Source: Akkermansia muciniphila (GTDB lineage Bacteria; Verrucomicrobiota; Verrucomicrobiia; Limisphaerales; SXTU01). Taken from it: a stretch of DNA of 10,092 nt. Location: contig CAMBZO010000056.1 of assembly GCA_945872195.1 (NCBI GenBank), positions 1 through 10,092 of the forward strand. Direction: 5' to 3'. Each line of letters begins with the position of its first letter. Within the stretch, counting starts at the first letter, position 1. The notes under the pieces are model-generated. The model was not told where the DNA came from. It was given only the letters and a program-made list of their open reading frames with translations, and made no database searches. Positions 6,411-10,092 of this stretch are shown piece by piece. Made by a program: the position numbers and the translations under genes.

Positions 6411-6458
6411 GCAGACGCGAGGCGGTGGGCGAAGGTTACGGGACGCGTCTGCCCACCG
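6411..6458. repeat. Two interleaved inverted repeats (alternative hairpins) upstream of the EF-hand gene
   Basis: Arm A GCAGACGCG (6411-6419) is exactly complementary to CGCGTCTGC (6444-6452). Arm B CGGTGGGC (6423-6430) is exactly complementary to GCCCACCG (6451-6458). The order is A-B-A'-B', and A' and B' share bases 6451-6452. Both helices cannot form fully together, so two mutually exclusive hairpins (9 bp and 8 bp) are expected. The element sits in the 172-bp space between the large coiled-coil gene and the EF-hand gene. It could be a leader switch, a protein-binding site, or a dispersed intergenic repeat. Confidence 0.6.
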
Positions 6459-6475
6459 TGGCGAACGCCGAAAAC

Positions 6476-6506
6476 ACAAAGGCCGCCGGCAAGCGGCGGC
6501 CCCTGT
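6476..6506 (-). terminator. Rho-independent terminator of the giant coiled-coil gene
   Basis: The core stem GGCCGCCG (6481-6488) pairs with CGGCGGCC (6494-6501) around a 5-nt loop. An outer ACA/TGT pairing (6476-6478 with 6504-6506) lies beyond a 2x2 mismatch. Read on the minus strand the 3' arm is followed by TTTGTGTTTT. It begins 24 bp after the TGA at 6532-6530, the expected place for the terminator of that gene. Confidence 0.75.
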
Positions 6507-6529
6507 GGCGAATCTGAATCACGCCCAAC

Positions 6530-9500
6530 TCAAGGCTCGGCGAGGATCTTGGCGCGCTGCTGATGATACTCACGCGGCGTGATCTTGTCCGTGAGGTAGA
6601 GTTGCAGCAGCTCCTTGAGGCGCTGCTCCTTCGCCTTGACGGGCCCTTTCTTCATCTCGGGCGGGGCCACGTTCGGAGCCGTGCCGGCAGGCGGGACCGT
6701 GGGGGTGACGGCGACGGGCTTCGTGGTCGCAGCCTTGCGCTCTTCCTCCGCGCGCTTGCGGTCCATCTCCTTCAAGCGCGCCTCGGTTTCGGCCTTTTGC
6801 TTCAGCTCAGCCTTCGCGGCAACTGCGGCGTCGGCTTTGGACTTGGCGTCAGCTTTCTTGGCGGCCGCGAGGGCATCCTCAACCAAACGTTTTGCGTCGC
6901 GCTCGGACTTGAGCTTCGCCTCGGCCTCCATCTTGATCCGGAGCGCAGCGGTCTCGCGCTCAAAACGAATGGATTCTTCCTGAGCCTTCATGGACGCCTT
7001 GACCGCGGCCGCGGCCTGCGCCTTCGCCAGCTTTTCGGCAGCGAGCTTGGCCTCTTGGGCCTGGCGCTCCAACTCGATCTTCGCCTTGGCCTGCGCCTCG
7101 GCCTGACGGTTGGCTTCGATCTGCGTCTTGCGGACGGTCTCCATCTGGGCTTCGGCGGCGACCTTGGCCGCACGGGCATTCTCCGCAGCCACCTTGGCAA
7201 GCATCTCAACTTCGGCTTCCTGGGCCTTGCGCTTTGTCTCGGCATCGGCGGCGGCCTTTTTCTCGGCCTCCTGACGTAGTTTCAACTCGGCCTTGGCCTG
7301 CATCTCGGCGGCATCCCGGGCTTTGCGATCCATATCTGCCTTCTGGTCGGCGGCGATCTTTGCGAGACGGTCGGCTTCAATCTTGGCTTTGCGCTCGGTC
7401 TCGAGTTTCACCTTGGCGGCGGCGGCGATCTGCTTGTCGGCCTCGAGCTTCACCTTGAGATCCGCAGCAGCCTTCTTTTCCAATTCAATCTTCGCCTTGG
7501 CCTCGGCTGCCTTTCGGTCGGTGTCCGCCTTGGCTGCCATTTCGGCTTTCTTGTCCGCCTCGATCTTTGCGATGCGATCGGTTTCTGCCTTCAACTTCTT
7601 GTCCGCTTCGAGCTTCAACTTGGCGTCCGCGGCGACTTTCTTGTCGGCTTCAATCTTCACCTTGAGGTCCGCAGCGGCTTTCTTCTCAAGTTCCAACTTC
7701 GCCTTGGCCTCAGTTGCCTTGCGGTCGGCGTCCGCCTTGGCCTTGGCGTCGGCGGCGAGCTTGGCTTGCTTGTCGGATTCTGCTTTCGCAGCAGCGGCAT
7801 CTGCCTTGGCTTTGGCGGCGAGGGACGCAGCGGTCGGAGCCTTGGGGGCGGGCTGCGCGGCCATCTTGGCCTTGGCATCGGCGGCTTTCTTCTCGGCATC
7901 GAGTTTGGCCTTGGCGGAGGCTACCAGCTTGTCGGCATCGATCTTCGCTTTGCGGGCTGCCTCGGCTTGTTTCTCTGATTCCATCTTGGCCTTGGCATCC
8001 CCGGCTTTGCGGTCGACCTCAGCTTTGGCCTTCGCGTCCGCTGCGATCTTCGCTTGTTTCTCGGCTTCGGCTTTCACGGCCTTGACGTCTGCGGCAGTCT
8101 TCTTCTCGGCTTCAAGCCGGGCCGCGCGCTCGTCTGCAAGTTTCTTGTCAGCGTCCGCCTTGGCCTTGGCGGCGAGGGCGGCAGTGGACGGAATCGAAGG
8201 AGTTTTGGTGCCAGTAACGGTGGGCGGCTTGGGCTGAGTGGCCATCTTCGTTTTGGCCTCGGCGGCAGCCTTCTTCGCGGCCTCGGCAGCGGCCTTCTGG
8301 TCGGCTTCAAGCTTCGCCTTAGCAAGCCGCTCGGCTTCAAGCTTAGCTTCGAGCTTGGCTTTCTTTTCAGTCTCCAATTTCAGCTTGGCATCGGCTGCGG
8401 CTTGTTTCTCAGCGGCGATCTTGGCGAGGCGTTCCGTCTCGCCCTTCTTGGCTGCGGCCTCAGCTGCCTTCGCCTTGGCGGTTTCTTCCATCGCCTTGGC
8501 GCGCTTGGCGGCTTCAGCATCCGCTTTGACCTTGGCTTCCATCGCGAGCTTGGCCTTGCGGTCAGCTTCGGCCTTGCCTTCCGCTTCCGCCTTCATCTTC
8601 TTCTCGGCGTCGAACTTCTCCTTCGCTTGCGCGGCGAGTTTCTTGTCGGACTCAACCTTGGCGAGCCGGTCGCTCTCCGCTTTGACTTTCGCGGCGGCGA
8701 TGGCCTTGGTTTTGACACCGTCGGCGTCGGCCTTGGCTTTCTTTTCCATCGTGGTCTTGGCCTGGGCTTCTTGATCGGCTTTAGCACGAGCGGCGGTGGC
8801 TGCGGCGGCTTTCGCTGTGTCAGCGGCGACTTGGGCAGCGCGGACGGCATCGGCTTCGATGGAGGCTTTTTTGTTGGCTTCGGCCTTGGCGAGTTGGGCG
8901 ATTTCGGCTTTCTGTTTCGCGAGGGTGGCTGCTGAGGGCACAGCCTGCTCGGCAGCGGCGCGGGCAGCTTTGACATTTTGAAATTTGGTGTCGGCAGCAC
9001 TGAGGGCGACGCGGGCTTGTTGCTCGGCGCGAACCTTGGCTTGTTCGTCGGCTTGGGCAGCGGCGAGGGCGGTGACGGCAGAGACTGCAGTGGACGGCGC
9101 GGGCTTGGCAGACGCGGCCTTGGCGGCTTTTGCGGCTTCGGCGTCAGCGGCGGCGCGGTCTTCGGCGGCGGCTTTCGCTGCGGTTGCAGCGGCGCGTTGG
9201 GCGGCGCTGGCTTGGCTGGCGGCGTCGGTCACGGACTTGTTCGCGACTGCGGCTGCGGCTTGCGCGGCCTTGGCGGCATCGGCGTTCGACTTGATGGCGG
9301 CCTTGGCGGCATCGAGGCGCTCTTGCGCGGTGCGGGCGGTGCGGGCGGCGGTCTCGGCGTAAATGGTCGCGGCCTGGAGTGCGGCCTGAGCTTCGCGCTC
9401 GGGCTTGTTCTTCACGGTGGCGGCGTAGCCTTCCTTGGCGCGGAGGGCGGCGGCGGCGGTTTTGTTCGCTACGGCAACTGCGGCTTCGAGTTCGGTGGTT

Positions 9501-10092
9501 GAAATGGTGGCGGCCTTGGCGGTGGCGGCGGTTTGCGCAGCGCGGGCGGTGGCGGTGGCGGCTTCGGCTTGGGCGCGGGCTTCGGCTTGGGCGAGGCGGT
9601 TGGCTTCGGCTTGGGCGGTGGCGGCAGCGGCGGTGGCGGACTTAGCTTTCGCGTCTGCGGCGGCTTTGGCCTTGGCGATGGCGTCTGCTGCTTGGAGCTG
9701 GCGACGCGCCTCGTTTTCGGCTTTGGACTTGGCTTCGGTCTCGGCTTTTACCTTGGCGGCGGAAGCGGACTGGGTGGCGGTCTGCGCGGCCTTCAAGGCG
9801 CCGGCGGCGCGGGCAACTGTGGATTTGGCATTATCAAGATCGGCAGCGGCTTTGGACTCGGCGGCGCGGGCGGCAGCGGCGGCGGTGGTGGAATTGTTCG
9901 CACCGGTCTGCGCGGCGAGGGCTTCGGCGGCGGCGCGCGCGGCGTCAGCGGCGGCAGCTTGGGCGTCGGACTTGGCGCGGCCGGCCCATCCGGCGGGGTC
10001 AGCCTTTCGGGCGGCGAGTTCGGCGGCGCGCTTGTTTTCCTCGGTTTGCTTGGCGGACTTCAAGTCGGCGAGACGCTTGGCCTCGGCATCCG
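6530..10092 (-). CDS. Giant Ala/Lys-rich coiled-coil repeat protein with SHOCT-like tail (N-terminus off window)
   Basis: At least 1186 residues are open from the right edge to TGA at 6532-6530. The first internal start-like codon (TTG at 10063) is inside the frame, and the codons before it (DAEAKRLAD) continue the same composition, so the true start is beyond 10092. The protein has no cysteine and a single Trp (codon near 9988). From the edge to about 8760 it is Ala-rich with Thr, Ser and Gln. From about 8760 to 6720 it is alternating Ala/Lys/Glu/Asp, as in the TolA stalk helix. Pro-rich breaks at about 9112-9074, 8233-8186, 7852-7832 and 6718-6641 divide it into long helical rods. The last 35 residues (6637-6533: RLKELLQLYLTDKITPREYH, then QQRAKILAEP) form a compact two-helix tail like SHOCT domains. 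Balanced K and E/D argue against a histone-like DNA binder. A structural, envelope-spanning or stalk role is plausible but not shown. A terminator follows 24 bp downstream. Confidence 0.8.
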   Translation of the reverse strand, partial: DAEAKRLADLKSAKQTEENKRAAELAARKADPAGWAGRAKSDAQAAAADAARAAAEALAAQTGANNSTTAAAAARAAESKAAADLDNAKSTVARAAGALKAAQTATQSASAAKVKAETEAKSKAENEARRQLQAADAIAKAKAAADAKAKSATAAAATAQAEANRLAQAEARAQAEAATATARAAQTAATAKAATISTTELEAAVAVANKTAAAALRAKEGYAATVKNKPEREAQAALQAATIYAETAARTARTAQERLDAAKAAIKSNADAAKAAQAAAAVANKSVTDAASQASAAQRAAATAAKAAAEDRAAADAEAAKAAKAASAKPAPSTAVSAVTALAAAQADEQAKVRAEQQARVALSAADTKFQNVKAARAAAEQAVPSAATLAKQKAEIAQLAKAEANKKASIEADAVRAAQVAADTAKAAAATAARAKADQEAQAKTTMEKKAKADADGVKTKAIAAAKVKAESDRLAKVESDKKLAAQAKEKFDAEKKMKAEAEGKAEADRKAKLAMEAKVKADAEAAKRAKAMEETAKAKAAEAAAKKGETERLAKIAAEKQAAADAKLKLETEKKAKLEAKLEAERLAKAKLEADQKAAAEAAKKAAAEAKTKMATQPKPPTVTGTKTPSIPSTAALAAKAKADADKKLADERAARLEAEKKTAADVKAVKAEAEKQAKIAADAKAKAEVDRKAGDAKAKMESEKQAEAARKAKIDADKLVASAKAKLDAEKKAADAKAKMAAQPAPKAPTAASLAAKAKADAAAAKAESDKQAKLAADAKAKADADRKATEAKAKLELEKKAAADLKVKIEADKKVAADAKLKLEADKKLKAETDRIAKIEADKKAEMAAKADTDRKAAEAKAKIELEKKAAADLKVKLEADKQIAAAAKVKLETERKAKIEADRLAKIAADQKADMDRKARDAAEMQAKAELKLRQEAEKKAAADAETKRKAQEAEVEMLAKVAAENARAAKVAAEAQMETVRKTQIEANRQAEAQAKAKIELERQAQEAKLAAEKLAKAQAAAAVKASMKAQEESIRFERETAALRIKMEAEAKLKSERDAKRLVEDALAAAKKADAKSKADAAVAAKAELKQKAETEARLKEMDRKRAEEERKAATTKPVAVTPTVPPAGTAPNVAPPEMKKGPVKAKEQRLKELLQLYLTDKITPREYHQQRAKILAEP
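7331..7726 (-). repeat. Tandem duplication (period 207 bp, 69 residues) within the giant coiled-coil gene
   Basis: Copy 1 (7726-7520) encodes DRKATEAKAKLELEKKAAAD and on to EADKKAEMAAKADT. Copy 2 (7519-7331) encodes DRKAAEAKAKIELEKKAAAD and on to AADQKADM, and is six residues shorter. The bases ttcgccttggcct occur at 7491-7503 and again at 7698-7710, exactly 207 bp apart. A third degenerate beginning, DRKARDAAE, starts at 7330. The in-frame period fits unequal exchange or slippage within an already repetitive rod. Substitutions are conservative (L/I, K/Q, D/A). Confidence 0.85.
7832..8245 (-). repeat. Repeated Pro-hinge plus helix module in the giant coiled-coil gene
   Basis: Two hinges, KMATQPKPPTVTG (from 8248) and KMAAQPAPKAPTAAS (from 7867), are each followed by LAAKAKADA and then by QAKIAADAKAKAEVDRKA or QAKLAADAKAKADADRKA. 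The hinge-to-DRKA distance is 77 residues in the first copy and 46 in the second, so the second has lost about 31 residues or the first has gained them. This marks an older segmental duplication that includes the hinge, distinct from the 207-bp tandem pair next to it. Confidence 0.65.

Noticed and set aside
6411..6458. Stable H-type pseudoknot
   Set aside because: Helix arms A' and B' share two bases and leave no linker between them, so a full two-helix pseudoknot is sterically poor; alternative hairpins are more likely.
7331..9000. CRISPR-like or satellite array suggested by recurring cttggc/ttcggc words
   Set aside because: The repetition is codon-phased and in frame with a coding sequence, with no constant repeat-spacer lengths.
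6530..10092. Calling the giant protein TolA
   Set aside because: Similarity to TolA is only compositional (Ala/Lys/Glu helix); no TolA C-terminal domain or Tol-Pal neighbours are present.

Overview
The window is high-GC bacterial chromosome (roughly 60-65% by eye) with six genes. Five are on the minus strand and one is on the plus strand. No tRNA, rRNA, CRISPR array, transposase or phage gene is visible. The combination of hopanoid genes, a secreted single-EF-hand mini-protein, secreted proteins with Ala/Pro-rich mature starts, a nearly SD-free style of translation start, and a very large Ala/Lys-rich coiled-coil protein with a short SHOCT-like tail points to Verrucomicrobiota (Limisphaerales/Pedosphaera-like). 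That placement is an inference from gene style, not a phylogenetic test.

Region 1 (1-3118, minus strand) is a hopanoid tailoring cluster, read right to left: a 69-residue lipoprotein (3118-2909), hpnH (2904-1471) and hpnJ (1433 to beyond the left edge). The lipoprotein stop is 4 bp from the best hpnH start, and hpnH-hpnJ are 37 bp apart, so the three look like one transcript. A good -35/-10 pair (TTGCGC-18-TATAGT) ends 6 bp before the lipoprotein ATG, which predicts a leaderless mRNA. HpnH makes adenosylhopane from a C30 hopene. HpnJ acts late, on the cyclitol-ether head group of composite bacteriohopanepolyols. The organism is therefore predicted to make extended, head-group-decorated hopanoids, with the other hpn genes elsewhere, possibly just off the left edge.

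Region 2 (3130-3981, plus strand) is a secreted or periplasmic TPR-like protein of unknown role. It is transcribed divergently from the hopanoid cluster and only 11 bp separates the two start codons.

Region 3 (4097-5956, minus strand) is a 619-residue secreted protein with two Ig-like beta-sandwich regions and an alpha/beta C-terminal half, function unknown. It converges on the TPR gene across a 115-bp gap in which no clear hairpin is seen.

Region 4 (6035-6501) holds a perfect 14-bp UUCG-loop terminator, an 81-residue exported EF-hand protein, a pair of overlapping inverted repeats upstream of it, and a second terminator.

Region 5 (6530-10092, minus strand) is one enormous low-complexity Ala/Lys/Glu coiled-coil protein. 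Its N-terminus lies off the right edge (at least 1186 residues are visible). It contains a 207-bp tandem duplication, a repeated Pro-hinge module, an abrupt composition change near 8760, and a compact C-terminal helical tail resembling SHOCT domains. It is the least explained object in the window.
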